A DNA stretch of 64,000 nt. Origin: an uncultured Eubacteriales bacterium (GTDB taxonomy: Bacteria; Bacillota; Clostridia; Oscillospirales; Oscillospiraceae). Shown piece by piece: positions 1-9,814 of the stretch. How positions within the stretch are numbered: the stretch's first letter is position 1; each line of letters opens with the position of its first letter. The stretch is from contig CATXTO010000001.1 in assembly GCA_958402445.1 (NCBI GenBank), forward strand, positions 124,001-188,000. The letters run 5' to 3'. The notes under the pieces are model-generated. The model saw only the letters and a list, made by a program, of their open reading frames with translations. It searched no databases and was not told the origin of the DNA. Both the position numbers and the translations under genes were made by a program.

Positions 1-1
1 G

Positions 2-3000
2 GTCTTGCTGTGCGAGAATATGGAGGGCTACGCCAATCTCAGCACGTTGGTCTCCGAGGGGTTTTTAAACGGCTTTTATGGAAAGCCCCGGGTGGATTTG
101 GCGCTGCTGCGACGGCATGCCAAGGGCCTGATCGCCCTGTCCGCCTGCCTGGCTGGAGCAATCCCTCAGAGGCTCATGGAAAACGATTATGAGGCTGCGA
201 AAGCATACGCCTTGGAGCTCTCTCAGATTTTCGGGCCGGACAACTTTTATTTGGAGCTGCAGGACCACGGCATCGAGGCGCAGCGGACAGTAAACACAGG
301 ACTGTATCGGCTCTCCCGGGAGACTGGACTGCCGTTGGTCGTTACCAACGACGCCCACTACTTACGGAAAGAGGACGCGAAAGTTCAGGACGTCTTGCTG
401 TGCGTCCAGACGGGAAAATCCGTGGACGACCCCAACCGCATGCGTTTTGAAACCGAGGAATTCTATTTGAAAAGCGAAGGGGAGCTGCAGGAGCTGTTCC
501 CCCACGCCCAGGAGGCCTTTGAAAACACGGTGCGCATAGCGGACCGCTGTCAGGTGGATTTTACCTTTAATCAATATCATCTGCCGGAGTTTCAGCTGCC
601 GGAAGGGGTGTCCGCTTGGGATTATTTTTGCAAGCTGTGCCGGGACGGCTTTGCCCGCCGCTATCCCAAACCTGGGGAGGGTTACAGCCAGCGTCTGGAC
701 TATGAAATGGAAATGATTCGGAAGATGGGATATGTGGACTATTTTCTCATCGTCTCAGATTTCGTCGCATTTGCCAAAGACGCGGGTATTCCCGTGGGTC
801 CGGGACGGGGCTCCGCCGCCGGGTCCATGGTAAGCTACTGCCTGGGCATCACGGATATTGATCCCATGGAGTACGCTCTGATTTTCGAGCGTTTTTTAAA
901 CCCGGCGCGGGTGAGTATGCCGGATATTGATATCGATTTCTGTCAGGCCAGACGGGGCGAGGTCATCGATTATGTAACCAAGAAATACGGACCGGACCAT
1001 GTTGCGCAAATTGTCACTTTTGGCACCATGGCGGCCCGGGGCGCCATCCGGGACGTGGGACGGGCGTTGAACTTCACCTATGCGGAGACTGATGTGGTGG
1101 CGAAGCTGGTGCCTTCGACGCCTCACATCACGTTAGACGAGGCGCTGCGGGTTTCCCCGCAGTTGAGGGATATGTACCAGGGGGACGACCGGGTACGGAC
1201 GCTCCTGGACACAGCCAGAGCCCTGGAGGGAATGCCGCGCAATACCTCCACCCACGCCGCTGGAATTGTCATCACCAAGCTGCCGGTGGAGCACTATGTA
1301 CCGCTGTCCCGGAACGATGAAACCATTGTAACTCAATACACTATGACCACCATTGAAGAGCTGGGCTTGCTAAAAATGGATTTTTTGGGCCTACGCAATT
1401 TGACGGTTATTGCAGACGCAGAGGAGGAGATTCAAAAAACAGAGCCGGAGTTCTCCATGCGAGAAATCTCGCAGACCGATGCGCAGACCTTTGCCATGCT
1501 GTCGGAGGGGAAGACCCAAGGGGTCTTTCAGCTGGAATCAGCCGGAATTACTGGCGTTTGCACTGGGATGAAGCCCACCTCCATTGAGGATTTGACCGCC
1601 ATTGTGGCCCTATACCGGCCCGGTCCCATGGACTCGATTCCCCGGTTCATCTCCTGTAAGCTTCATCCTGAGACGATCACCTATGTCACGCCCCTGCTGG
1701 AGCCCATTTTAAAGGTCACCTATGGCTGTATCGTGTACCAGGAGCAGGTTATTGAGATATTCCAAAAGCTGGGCGGTTACACCTTGGGCCAGGCGGACAA
1801 CATTCGCCGGGCGATTTCCAAGAAAAAGCAAAAAATCATCGAAGACGAGCGGCGTGTCTTCGTCTATGGAGATCAAGGGCAGGGAATTCCCGGCGCCGTG
1901 GCCAATGGGGTATCCGAGCAGGTGGCCCAATCGATCTATGACGATATCGTGGATTTCGCCAATTATGCCTTCAATAAATCCCATGCGGTATGCTATGCTA
2001 AGGTTGCTTACGACACGGCCTATTTAAAATGTCACTATCCCCGGCAGTATATGGCTGCTCTGATGACCTCCGTGCTGGACAGCGCCGGAAAGATTGCGGG
2101 TTATATTGCGGAGTGCCGGGAAATGGGGATCCCTGTTCTACCTCCGGACGTAAACCAATCGGAAGATAAGTTCGTTGTGGGACCGGGAGGAATCCGCTTT
2201 GGCCTGGGCGCGGTAAAGAACATTGGCCGTGGTTTGATTCGGACCATGGTGGACAAGCGGCAAGCCGGCGGCAGCTTCCGTTCACTGGAGGACTTTCTCC
2301 AGCGAATGGATGGGAATGAGTTAAACAAACGCGCGGTGGAAAATTTGATTAAATCCGGGGCTATGGACTGCTTTGGTTTATTTCGCAGCCAAATGTTGGC
2401 AGTATATGAGAATATGATGGACTCGGTAGCGGATAGCCGCCGGAAAAATGTGGAAGGGCAAATGGGCCTGTTTGCCATGCTGGAGGAAGACGTACCGGCA
2501 GCCATGGTTCCCATCCCCAAGCTCCCGGAGATCAGTAAGGCTGAGCGGATGACGATGGAAAAGGAAACCACGGGCTTATACCTGTCTGGTCATCCCATGG
2601 ACGATTACCGACCCTATTTGAAGCACATTCAGGTGGTGCCAATTGGGACGCTGATGGATGAAGAAAGCGGGATCCAAGACGACGCGCTGATTACGGTGGC
2701 CGGCATTGTGCAGAAAGTGAAAATGAAGACCACCAAGAACAACTCCATGATGGCCTATGTGACGCTGGAGGATGATACCGGCTCTATCGAGATGCTGGCC
2801 TTTTCCAATGTGTTGAGCCAATACGGGGGGTATTTGCGGGAAAACGCCCCGGTCATCATTGGAGGGCGTTTGTCCATCCGGGAGGAAAAGGAGCCGCAAC
2901 TCGTCGTGAATCGAGCGCAGCCCATTTCAGACAGTACGGACAGCGTCCCGGCAGAAGTTGCGCAGAAGCAGGCGCCGGCTGCTGGAAAGCTTTATCTGCG

Positions 3001-3190
3001 GATTTCCTCAGAGGATGTTCCGGAATATCGTAAGGTCAAGGCTGTTTTAAACATGTTCCCCGGTACCAGCCAGGTCCTTTTGTATATTGCGGACACGAAG
3101 ATCCGCAGAGGTACGCTTTGTACGCTGGAGCAGGATTTACTGTGTGAGCTGCGTCAGCTTTTGGGAGAGGAAAACGTGGTTTTAAAATGA
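2..3190 (+). CDS. dnaE: DNA polymerase III alpha subunit (DnaE), 5' end outside window
   Basis: Replicative DNA polymerase of the C family, acting in the cytosolic replisome. The reading frame is open from the window edge, so the visible first residues are internal and roughly the first hundred residues are missing. The rest of the PHP domain comes first (LVVTNDAHYLRKED). The palm follows with PVGPGRGSAAGS near visible residue 262 and the catalytic acidic motif PDIDIDF near 305. A helix-hairpin-helix region comes next, and an OB fold (ITVAGIVQKVKMK, then GSIEMLAF) at about 895-965. The 1061 visible residues fit the usual DnaE length of about 1150. It is followed by a lipoprotein gene after about 120 bases. 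Confidence 0.96.
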   Translation, partial: VLLCENMEGYANLSTLVSEGFLNGFYGKPRVDLALLRRHAKGLIALSACLAGAIPQRLMENDYEAAKAYALELSQIFGPDNFYLELQDHGIEAQRTVNTGLYRLSRETGLPLVVTNDAHYLRKEDAKVQDVLLCVQTGKSVDDPNRMRFETEEFYLKSEGELQELFPHAQEAFENTVRIADRCQVDFTFNQYHLPEFQLPEGVSAWDYFCKLCRDGFARRYPKPGEGYSQRLDYEMEMIRKMGYVDYFLIVSDFVAFAKDAGIPVGPGRGSAAGSMVSYCLGITDIDPMEYALIFERFLNPARVSMPDIDIDFCQARRGEVIDYVTKKYGPDHVAQIVTFGTMAARGAIRDVGRALNFTYAETDVVAKLVPSTPHITLDEALRVSPQLRDMYQGDDRVRTLLDTARALEGMPRNTSTHAAGIVITKLPVEHYVPLSRNDETIVTQYTMTTIEELGLLKMDFLGLRNLTVIADAEEEIQKTEPEFSMREISQTDAQTFAMLSEGKTQGVFQLESAGITGVCTGMKPTSIEDLTAIVALYRPGPMDSIPRFISCKLHPETITYVTPLLEPILKVTYGCIVYQEQVIEIFQKLGGYTLGQADNIRRAISKKKQKIIEDERRVFVYGDQGQGIPGAVANGVSEQVAQSIYDDIVDFANYAFNKSHAVCYAKVAYDTAYLKCHYPRQYMAALMTSVLDSAGKIAGYIAECREMGIPVLPPDVNQSEDKFVVGPGGIRFGLGAVKNIGRGLIRTMVDKRQAGGSFRSLEDFLQRMDGNELNKRAVENLIKSGAMDCFGLFRSQMLAVYENMMDSVADSRRKNVEGQMGLFAMLEEDVPAAMVPIPKLPEISKAERMTMEKETTGLYLSGHPMDDYRPYLKHIQVVPIGTLMDEESGIQDDALITVAGIVQKVKMKTTKNNSMMAYVTLEDDTGSIEMLAFSNVLSQYGGYLRENAPVIIGGRLSIREEKEPQLVVNRAQPISDSTDSVPAEVAQKQAPAAGKLYLRISSEDVPEYRKVKAVLNMFPGTSQVLLYIADTKIRRGTLCTLEQDLLCELRQLLGEENVVLK

Positions 3191-3312
3191 CGAAACGGGC
3201 AGGTCTTCCCTGGAAGAAAATCGCGTTTCTCTCTACCAATTTTCGTTCAACTATGCTATACTAATCTATCAGGAGATTGTCCGCCCAGGACGACCAAAAA
3301 GGAGGACCTTCC

Positions 3313-4650
3313 TTGAGACGGATTAAATGGATTCTTCTAAGTGTCATGGCAGCCGCTACTTGTCTGCTCTCCGGCTGTATGTTGAAAACAGTGGAGGAAA
3401 TGTACTGTCTTCCCAAACGCACCGAGGAGTATAACAACCTGCAGACTGCAATTAATAAGGTCATGACGGGCTTGGAGTACAGTTCCCCCATTTCCGGGGA
3501 AAATCAGCAGACGGTTCAGATGTCGGATTTGGATGGTGACGGGGAGCCGGAGGCCTTGGTATTCGCCAAGGGAAACGGGGAAAAGCCTCTTAAAATATTT
3601 ATTTTTGCAAAGCAAGAGGGAGTTTACACCAACATCGCCACCATTGAAACCGCCGGGACCTCCTTTGAGCAGGTAGAGTACGCACAAATTGACGACGTGC
3701 CGGGAATGGAATTGGCTGTGGGGCGACAAGTCAGCAACGAGGTACTGCATGCGCTGACGGTGTACAGCTTTCGCTCCGGGCAGCCGGAGCTGCTGCTCAC
3801 GGCGAATTACACGCGGTTTTCAACCACAGATTTGAACCAGGACGACCGACGTGAAATATTTTTGCTTCGTCCCGGCGCCAGCGCGGAAAACGGCGTGGCG
3901 GAGCTCTATTTCTTCCGAAAGGGTTCTATGGAGCGTTCCCGCGAGGCTGCGATGTCGGTATCTGTGGACAAGCTGAAGCGGATCGCCGTCGGCAACATGG
4001 ATCAGGATACGCCCGCGGTCTTTGTAGCTAGCGTATATAATGAAGACACGATTATTACGGACGTGTTTGCCGTGGTAAAAAACAAGCTGACCAATGTCTC
4101 TTTATCCAGCGAATCCGGCACCAGCGTTCAAACAATTCGGAATTATTACGTATATGCCGACGACATCGACGACGACGGCTTAATTGAGCTTCCTTCTCTG
4201 ATCTCCATGCCGAAACTGGAACCGAACAACGCTCCGGCCAGCCGCTACCTCATCCGTTGGTACAATTTAACAACCGACGGTGGCGAGCGGGAAAAGATTT
4301 ATACGTATCATAATTATACGGACGGTTGGTATATGCGGTTGGAGCAGGATTGGATCGAGACGCTCTCCGTAACCCGAGGTCGCGAGGTGGGGGAGACGCT
4401 GGGCTACGTCTTTACGGGGGGGCCGGGTCCCAGGGACGGAAGCCAGGTGATTTTCACCATATACGCCTTTTCCGGCGATGACCGAGAGAGCTTGGCCACG
4501 TCCGATGGCCGATTTGTTCTGGCGCGGACGGACGAGGTGATCTACGCTGCCGCAATGGGAAGCGGAACGCTGGCCCGGCAGTTGGATCAGCAGACCATGA
4601 TTTCCTATTTTAACTTCATCCGGGAGGACTGGAAGACCGGGGAAACGTAA
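3313..4650 (+). CDS. FG-GAP/VCBS-like lipoprotein upstream of a two-component system
   Basis: Predicted exported lipoprotein of 445 residues. I chose the TTG at 3313 because AGGAGG lies at 3300-3305 and the product then begins with a basic segment, a hydrophobic stretch and the lipobox LLSGC. The body holds acidic calcium-loop-like repeats (DLDGDGEPEALVF, DLNQDDRREIFLL, DDIDDDGLIELPSL), as in FG-GAP/VCBS beta-propellers. It probably sits on the outer face of the membrane. It is followed after 12 bases by a response regulator and then a histidine kinase, so it may be an accessory or target of that signalling pair. The ligand is unknown. Confidence 0.75.
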   Translation: MRRIKWILLSVMAAATCLLSGCMLKTVEEMYCLPKRTEEYNNLQTAINKVMTGLEYSSPISGENQQTVQMSDLDGDGEPEALVFAKGNGEKPLKIFIFAKQEGVYTNIATIETAGTSFEQVEYAQIDDVPGMELAVGRQVSNEVLHALTVYSFRSGQPELLLTANYTRFSTTDLNQDDRREIFLLRPGASAENGVAELYFFRKGSMERSREAAMSVSVDKLKRIAVGNMDQDTPAVFVASVYNEDTIITDVFAVVKNKLTNVSLSSESGTSVQTIRNYYVYADDIDDDGLIELPSLISMPKLEPNNAPASRYLIRWYNLTTDGGEREKIYTYHNYTDGWYMRLEQDWIETLSVTRGREVGETLGYVFTGGPGPRDGSQVIFTIYAFSGDDRESLATSDGRFVLARTDEVIYAAAMGSGTLARQLDQQTMISYFNFIREDWKTGET

Positions 4651-4662
4651 GGAGCGAGGCAC

Positions 4663-5349
4663 ATGAAGAAAGTTCTGATTTTGGAAGACGAAGTTAATAT
4701 TCGCAGCTTTGTGGTCATCAACCTGAAACGAGCCGGCTACGACGCCATTGAGGCCGGTACCGGGATGGAGGCCCTGGAGAAGCTCAAAGAAAACCCGGAT
4801 ATTGGTGTGGCGATTCTGGACATCATGCTGCCGGATATTGACGGCTTTGAGGTCTGCCGGAACATTCGGGCATCCAACAAGCAAATTGGAATCATTATGC
4901 TCACCGCCAGAACGCAGGAGATGGACAAGGTGACGGGTCTCATGACCGGGGCAGACGATTATGTGACGAAGCCGTTTTCTCCGGCAGAGCTTACCGCCCG
5001 CATCGACGCGTTATATCGCCGCATTGGCGGAGATGGAACCTCGGATTCGGAGCTTTTGACCCAGGGACCCTTTGTGATGAACACAAGAAATCGGACCTTG
5101 GAGAAAAATGGAGAACGAATCCGGCTGACGCAGGTGGAATATGCGATTTTGAAACTATTTATGCAAAACCCTGGCCGCGCACTCTCCAGGGAGGATATTC
5201 TGACCTCAGTCTGGGGACGGGATTACGACGGTGAGCTTAAAATTGTGGACGTCAATATCCGTCGCCTCCGGATCAAAATTGAGGATGACGCCACCACTCC
5301 CACCTATATCACAACGGTTTGGGGCTTTGGTTACAAGTGGGGCGCGTAA
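4663..5349 (+). CDS. OmpR/PhoB-family response regulator
   Basis: Two-domain transcriptional regulator of 228 residues. The receiver domain contains LILEDE, the phospho-acceptor Asp53 in AILDIMLPDIDG, LTAR and the switch Lys in TKPFSP. The C-terminal winged helix (residues about 130-228) ends in the typical TVWGFGYKWGA. A ribosome-binding site (AGGAGCGAGG) precedes the ATG. The histidine kinase gene starts 6 bases after its stop, so the two are co-transcribed and almost certainly partners. The target regulon cannot be read from the sequence. Confidence 0.93.
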   Translation: MKKVLILEDEVNIRSFVVINLKRAGYDAIEAGTGMEALEKLKENPDIGVAILDIMLPDIDGFEVCRNIRASNKQIGIIMLTARTQEMDKVTGLMTGADDYVTKPFSPAELTARIDALYRRIGGDGTSDSELLTQGPFVMNTRNRTLEKNGERIRLTQVEYAILKLFMQNPGRALSREDILTSVWGRDYDGELKIVDVNIRRLRIKIEDDATTPTYITTVWGFGYKWGA

Positions 5350-5354
5350 TTCAA

Positions 5355-6812
5355 ATGGGTTTGTGGAAGGGACGGAAGAGGCATTGGATGCAGAGAAGAA
5401 AAAGAATTAAGGGCCTGCGCCGTCGCTGGCTGACCCACACTGTGGGTCCTGTGTCAATTCTAGCCGCCATTTGTGTCATCGCAATTTCAGCGGCCTTCTC
5501 GGCCTACTACTATTCAAACATGCAGTCCGACATGAAGCATCGCGCCAAAAGCACGGCGGAGTTCTTCGCCAACTATATTAACCAGAGCTATAACGAGTAC
5601 TACCAATCCTGTATTACCTATGCCAGGACCTTTGAGGAAAAAAACACCATAGAGCTCCAGTTCGTCAACATCAACGGCCGCTTGGTGGCGTCTTCTTATG
5701 GGCAGTGGGCGGGTCGCTCTCCCACCACAACGGATATTCAGGCGGCCATCAGTACCCGAGAAACCGCTACGTTTGTGGGCAATGATCCCGCCACCGGCGA
5801 ACGGATTATGGCGGTTTCCAGCCCCATGATTTATTCCAACGGCGAAGTGATCGGCGTGCTGCGGTATGTCACCAGCATGAAAATTGTAGACCAGCAAATC
5901 ATTTTTTTGTCGGCAATGGCAATGGTGGCCGGTGTTTTGTTCGTATTGGTGGTGCTGCTGAGCAGCAATTTCTATATTCGCTCGATTTTAGAGCCGGTGG
6001 CGGAAATCACTGCAACTGCAAAACGGATTGCGGGCGGCAGCTACGGCGTGCAAATCAAGGCCAAGTTTGATGATGAAATTGGAGAGTTGGCGGAGACCAT
6101 CAATGACATGTCCAATAAAATCAATCAAAACGAAAAAATGCAGACCGAGTTTATCTCCTCTCTTTCCCATGAGTTGCGGACTCCCCTGACGGCGATCAGC
6201 GGTTGGAGCGAAACGCTTCTGTCCGGAGAGCAGTTGGACACGGAGGAGACGCGGAGGGGCATCAGCATCATTCAGCGGGAAAGCCGGCGTTTGACGGAAA
6301 TGGTGACGGAGCTGCTGGACTTTACGCGGATGGAAGACGGCCGCATGACGCTGAATGTGGAGATGACGGATATCCGCTCCGAATTTGAGGACACGGTTTA
6401 TATGTACGGGAGCCGGCTGCGGCAAGAGGGAATTCGTCTGGACTGCCTGGACAATGACGACGACATTCCGGACATCCCTTGCGACGGCAAGCGTATGCGC
6501 CAGGTATTATTGAACCTATTGGACAACGCGGCCAAGCACGGCGGCGAGGGAAAGCGGATTGAGGCATCCATGCGCCTACAGGAGGGTTTTATCGTTATCC
6601 GTATCCGGGATTATGGCCCCGGGATTCCAGAGGACGAACTCCCGCTGGTTAAAAAGAAATTTTATAAAGGCAGCTCCAAGGCCCGGGGCTCCGGGATCGG
6701 CCTGGCTGTTTGTGATGAGATTGTGGAAATGCACGGCGGTGTGCTAACGCTGGAGAATGCGCCTGGCGGCGGGACATTGGCGATTATTCGTCTGCCCGCC
6801 GCAGAGCAATAG
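5355..6812 (+). CDS. sensor histidine kinase with HAMP domain
   Basis: Membrane sensor kinase of 485 residues. An arginine-rich N-terminus is followed by a first membrane span (PVSILAAICVIAISAAFSAYY), an extracytoplasmic sensor domain of about 130 residues, a second span (FLSAMAMVAGVLFVLVVLLS), and a HAMP linker (EPVAEITATAKRIAGGSY). The dimerisation box SSLSHELRTPL carries the phospho-acceptor His at about residue 272. The ATPase domain has N (LLNLLDNAAKHG), G1 (RDYGPGIPE) and G2 (GSGIGLAVC) boxes. The start could also be the ATG at 5388, which has a slightly better ribosome-binding site. It is the partner of the preceding response regulator. Confidence 0.92.
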   Translation: MGLWKGRKRHWMQRRKRIKGLRRRWLTHTVGPVSILAAICVIAISAAFSAYYYSNMQSDMKHRAKSTAEFFANYINQSYNEYYQSCITYARTFEEKNTIELQFVNINGRLVASSYGQWAGRSPTTTDIQAAISTRETATFVGNDPATGERIMAVSSPMIYSNGEVIGVLRYVTSMKIVDQQIIFLSAMAMVAGVLFVLVVLLSSNFYIRSILEPVAEITATAKRIAGGSYGVQIKAKFDDEIGELAETINDMSNKINQNEKMQTEFISSLSHELRTPLTAISGWSETLLSGEQLDTEETRRGISIIQRESRRLTEMVTELLDFTRMEDGRMTLNVEMTDIRSEFEDTVYMYGSRLRQEGIRLDCLDNDDDIPDIPCDGKRMRQVLLNLLDNAAKHGGEGKRIEASMRLQEGFIVIRIRDYGPGIPEDELPLVKKKFYKGSSKARGSGIGLAVCDEIVEMHGGVLTLENAPGGGTLAIIRLPAAEQ

Positions 6813-6832
6813 AATTTGGAAAGGCTGATACC

Positions 6833-7837
6833 ATGGATAAAAATAAGCGACCTGCTTCGCAGGAAAAGTTCAAAACCATGATTGGCGGCCAGGCGCTTAT
6901 TGAGGGGATCATGATGCGCGGCCCAGAGAAAGACGCGGTGGTAGTCCGCACCAAGGATGGCCTGCAGACTGAGGTGACGAACCGAAAGCTGCCGCCTTCT
7001 GGTTCCGCTCTGCGGTGGCCCCTGATTCGGGGAGTATACAATTTCTTTTCCTCCAACATAGTAGGAGTCAAGGCGCTGATGCGCTCGGCGGACCTATCTC
7101 CAGAAGAAGGGGGAGAGGACGAGCCATCTAGGTTTGAGGCGTGGCTGGAGAAAAAGTTGGGCAACGAGAAATTCCAAAAGGCTTTGATTTATTTTGCGGC
7201 CATATTGGGAATCGGTTTTTCCGTTGTATTGTTTTTTCTTTTGCCCATGGTGCTGGGCAGTCTGTTCGACCAGTGGGTCACGAGCAATGTAGCGTTAAAT
7301 TTGATCGAGGGCCTTTTTCGAATCTTAATTTTTATGGCGTACATGTTTCTGGTCTCCCGGATGCAGGAGATGAAGCGCCTGTTTTCGTATCACGGCGCGG
7401 AGCATAAGACCATCCGCTGCTATGAGGCTCAGCTGCCCCTGACGGTTGAAAATGTCCGGAAGCAGACCAGATTGCACCCCCGCTGTGGCACGAGTTTCCT
7501 GCTGGTGGTGATGGTGCTGTCCATCCTGGTGTTTTCCGTTGCATCTTCCCTCTTGCTGGCCCTTGCACCGGGTCTTGCCGCCATGCGGGGTACATTTTTA
7601 TACCGATTCCTGATGATTCTCTACAAGCTGCTGTTACTTCCCCTTGTGGTAAGCATAGGCTACGAAATCAACCGCTGGGTGGGTCGGCATGACAACTGGT
7701 TTAGCCGTGTCCTCACAGCGCCTGGTATGTGGTTTCAATACTTTACGACAAACGAGCCAGACGACTCCATGATCGAGGTGGGAATTGAAGCTTTAAAGCA
7801 GGTCATTCCGGAAAAGGAGGGAACGGACCAGTGGTAA
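6833..7837 (+). CDS. yqhQ: DUF1385 (YqhQ-like) membrane protein
   Basis: Membrane protein of 334 residues with the DUF1385 signature near the start (MIGGQALIEGIMMRGPE) and the conserved YHGAEHKTIRCYE and LHPRCGTSFL segments in the middle. Several hydrophobic spans lie at about 120-150, 165-185, 225-255 and 265-285. Its overlap with prmC by 7 bases matches the usual Firmicutes neighbourhood of yqhQ with translation-release genes. The biochemical role is not established. Some studies place YqhQ near membrane or envelope homeostasis, but nothing in this sequence decides it. Confidence 0.9.
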   Translation: MDKNKRPASQEKFKTMIGGQALIEGIMMRGPEKDAVVVRTKDGLQTEVTNRKLPPSGSALRWPLIRGVYNFFSSNIVGVKALMRSADLSPEEGGEDEPSRFEAWLEKKLGNEKFQKALIYFAAILGIGFSVVLFFLLPMVLGSLFDQWVTSNVALNLIEGLFRILIFMAYMFLVSRMQEMKRLFSYHGAEHKTIRCYEAQLPLTVENVRKQTRLHPRCGTSFLLVVMVLSILVFSVASSLLLALAPGLAAMRGTFLYRFLMILYKLLLLPLVVSIGYEINRWVGRHDNWFSRVLTAPGMWFQYFTTNEPDDSMIEVGIEALKQVIPEKEGTDQW

Positions 7838-8733
7838 AGCGGTACAGCGACCTGTATTTGGATGCAAGAAAGGCCTTTTTACCCAAAGAGGGGCCGGAAC
7901 GCGCCAGCCTTTTGGCACGGCAGCTTTTGTGCGCCGCCGCCGGAAAAAGCCAGGAAACCATTTTGGCGGATCGGGATAAATATGCGTCGGAACAGGTGTG
8001 CGAGAAAATGGAACAGTTCACCGTCCGCGCGCTCCAAGGCGAGCCGCTGGCCTACATCCTGGAGGAGTGGGAATTTTACGGGATGCAGCTTTATGTAAAC
8101 CGGGATGTTTTGATTCCCCGGGACGACACCTGTGCGGTCACAGAGCTAGCAATTAAAAAAGCTCTGTTTTTAGAGCAGGATCCCCGCATCCTCGATTTAT
8201 GCGCAGGTACTGGCTGCATCGGCTTGGCAATTGCCCGCAAGGTCAAAGACGCCCGGGTCACCTTGGCGGATGTCTCCCGGGGCGCTTTGGCGGTGGCAAA
8301 GAGGAACATCGCATTGCAGAAGCTGACGGGACGGGTCACCTGTGTCCAGGCGGATGCACTGGCGCCAGCTTCCAGCTTCTTGGGCAGCTTTGATTTGATT
8401 GTATCCAATCCGCCCTATGTACGGCGGGACGAGTTGGAGCGTTTGGAACCCAGCGTGCGGAACTTTGAGCCGCTGATGGCCCTGGACGGCGGGGCGGATG
8501 GACTGGCATTTTATCGGCAGATTGTGAGAAACTACGCTGCTTCCTTGAAGCCGGATGGCTGGCTCTGTTTTGAGTTCGGTCTAGGTCAGGGGGAGGCCGT
8601 GCGCCGCATCCTGGTGGACGGTGGATTTGAAGTTGTGGAGATGAAAAAGGACTTCCGTGACATAGAACGTGCAGTCCTAGCCCGAAAACATAGAGAGGAG
8701 CCCGAGTATGGCGACAAAAAAACCCGCTTATGA
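7831..8733 (+). CDS. prmC: peptide chain release factor N5-glutamine methyltransferase
   Basis: SAM-dependent enzyme of 300 residues that methylates the glutamine of the GGQ motif in release factors RF1 and RF2. The N-terminal helical domain is followed by LIPRDDTC and by the SAM-binding motif ILDLCAGTGCIGLAIA. The catalytic motif is DLIVSNPPYVRRDEL. The GTG start overlaps the end of the yqhQ-like gene and is preceded by AAAGGAGG. Its 3' end overlaps recA by 26 bases. Length and motif order are normal for PrmC. Confidence 0.94.
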   Translation: MVKRYSDLYLDARKAFLPKEGPERASLLARQLLCAAAGKSQETILADRDKYASEQVCEKMEQFTVRALQGEPLAYILEEWEFYGMQLYVNRDVLIPRDDTCAVTELAIKKALFLEQDPRILDLCAGTGCIGLAIARKVKDARVTLADVSRGALAVAKRNIALQKLTGRVTCVQADALAPASSFLGSFDLIVSNPPYVRRDELERLEPSVRNFEPLMALDGGADGLAFYRQIVRNYAASLKPDGWLCFEFGLGQGEAVRRILVDGGFEVVEMKKDFRDIERAVLARKHREEPEYGDKKTRL

Positions 8734-9814
8734 GGCGCCGACGCCTGCAAGCGACAAGAAAAAAGCTCTGGAAACCGCCCTGGCCCAGATTGAGAAGAAC
8801 TACGGCAAGGGGGCGGTCATGCGTCTGGGAGATCGGGCCGAAATGACGGTTGACGCTATTCCAACCGGATCTCTGGCGCTGGACGCCGCGCTGGGTATTG
8901 GCGGGGTGCCGAAGGGACGGATCATTGAAATCTATGGACCGGAATCCTCCGGTAAGACGACTTTGGCGCTGCATATTTTGGCGGAGGCCCAGAAGCGTGG
9001 CGGCGAGGTGGCGTTCGTAGATGCTGAGCACGCTCTGGACCCGGACTATGCCGCCGCCCTAGGGGTGGACATCGACTCTATGCTGGTGTCCCAGCCGGAT
9101 ACCGGGGAACAGGCCTTGGAGATTACAGACGCATTGGTTCGTTCCGGTGCTGTGGACGCGGTGGTGGTGGATTCCGTGGCGGCGCTGACGCCCCGGGCAG
9201 AAATCGAAGGAGAGATGGGTGACAGCTTTGTGGGACTCCACGCGCGGCTCATGTCCCAGGCACTGCGGAAGCTGGCGGGCTCGATCTCCAAGACCAATTG
9301 TGTGGTAATTTTTATCAATCAGCTCCGGATGAAAATCGGTGTGATGTATGGAAACCCGGAGACCACCACCGGAGGCAATGCCCTAAAGTTCTACGCCTCC
9401 GTCCGGCTGGACGTACGAAAGACCGAGAGCATCAAAAATGGCTCTGATATCATAGGTTCCAGAACCAGGGTTCGGGTGGTAAAAAATAAGGTGGCACCCC
9501 CCTTCCGGGAGGCGGTGTTTGATATTATGTACGGGGAGGGCATCTCAAAAAGCGGAGAGATCCTGGACCTGGCGGTGCAGCTGGAGCTGGTCCAAAAGAG
9601 CGGAAGCTGGTTCTCCCTCCATGAAGAGCGGATCGGTCAGGGCAGGGACAATGCCAAGCTGTATTTACGGGATCACCCAGAGGCCATGGCGGAACTGGAA
9701 GAGCAGATTCGGGAAAACTTCAACAAGCTGCAGGTTGCCCGCGGTAAGGCCCCGGCTCGGGTGGCGGAAAAGCCGGTGACAATTACTGCAGACGACTTCA
9801 ACGATGAGGATTGA
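8708..9814 (+). CDS. recA: recombinase RecA
   Basis: ATP-dependent strand-exchange protein and SOS co-protease, 368 residues. Visible signatures are KNYGKGAVMRLGD, the Walker A motif GPESSGKTTL, VAFVDAEHALDP, the Walker B region VDAVVVDSVAAL, and L2-loop residues around NQLRMKIGVMYGNPETTTGGNALKF written in part here as MKIGVMYGNPETTTGG. The C-terminus ends in acidic residues (DDFNDED), as expected. The start lies inside the end of prmC and the gene overlaps recX by 11 bases, so the three genes are probably translationally coupled. No clear SOS box was found immediately upstream because that region is coding. Confidence 0.98.
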   Translation: MATKKPAYEAPTPASDKKKALETALAQIEKNYGKGAVMRLGDRAEMTVDAIPTGSLALDAALGIGGVPKGRIIEIYGPESSGKTTLALHILAEAQKRGGEVAFVDAEHALDPDYAAALGVDIDSMLVSQPDTGEQALEITDALVRSGAVDAVVVDSVAALTPRAEIEGEMGDSFVGLHARLMSQALRKLAGSISKTNCVVIFINQLRMKIGVMYGNPETTTGGNALKFYASVRLDVRKTESIKNGSDIIGSRTRVRVVKNKVAPPFREAVFDIMYGEGISKSGEILDLAVQLELVQKSGSWFSLHEERIGQGRDNAKLYLRDHPEAMAELEEQIRENFNKLQVARGKAPARVAEKPVTITADDFNDED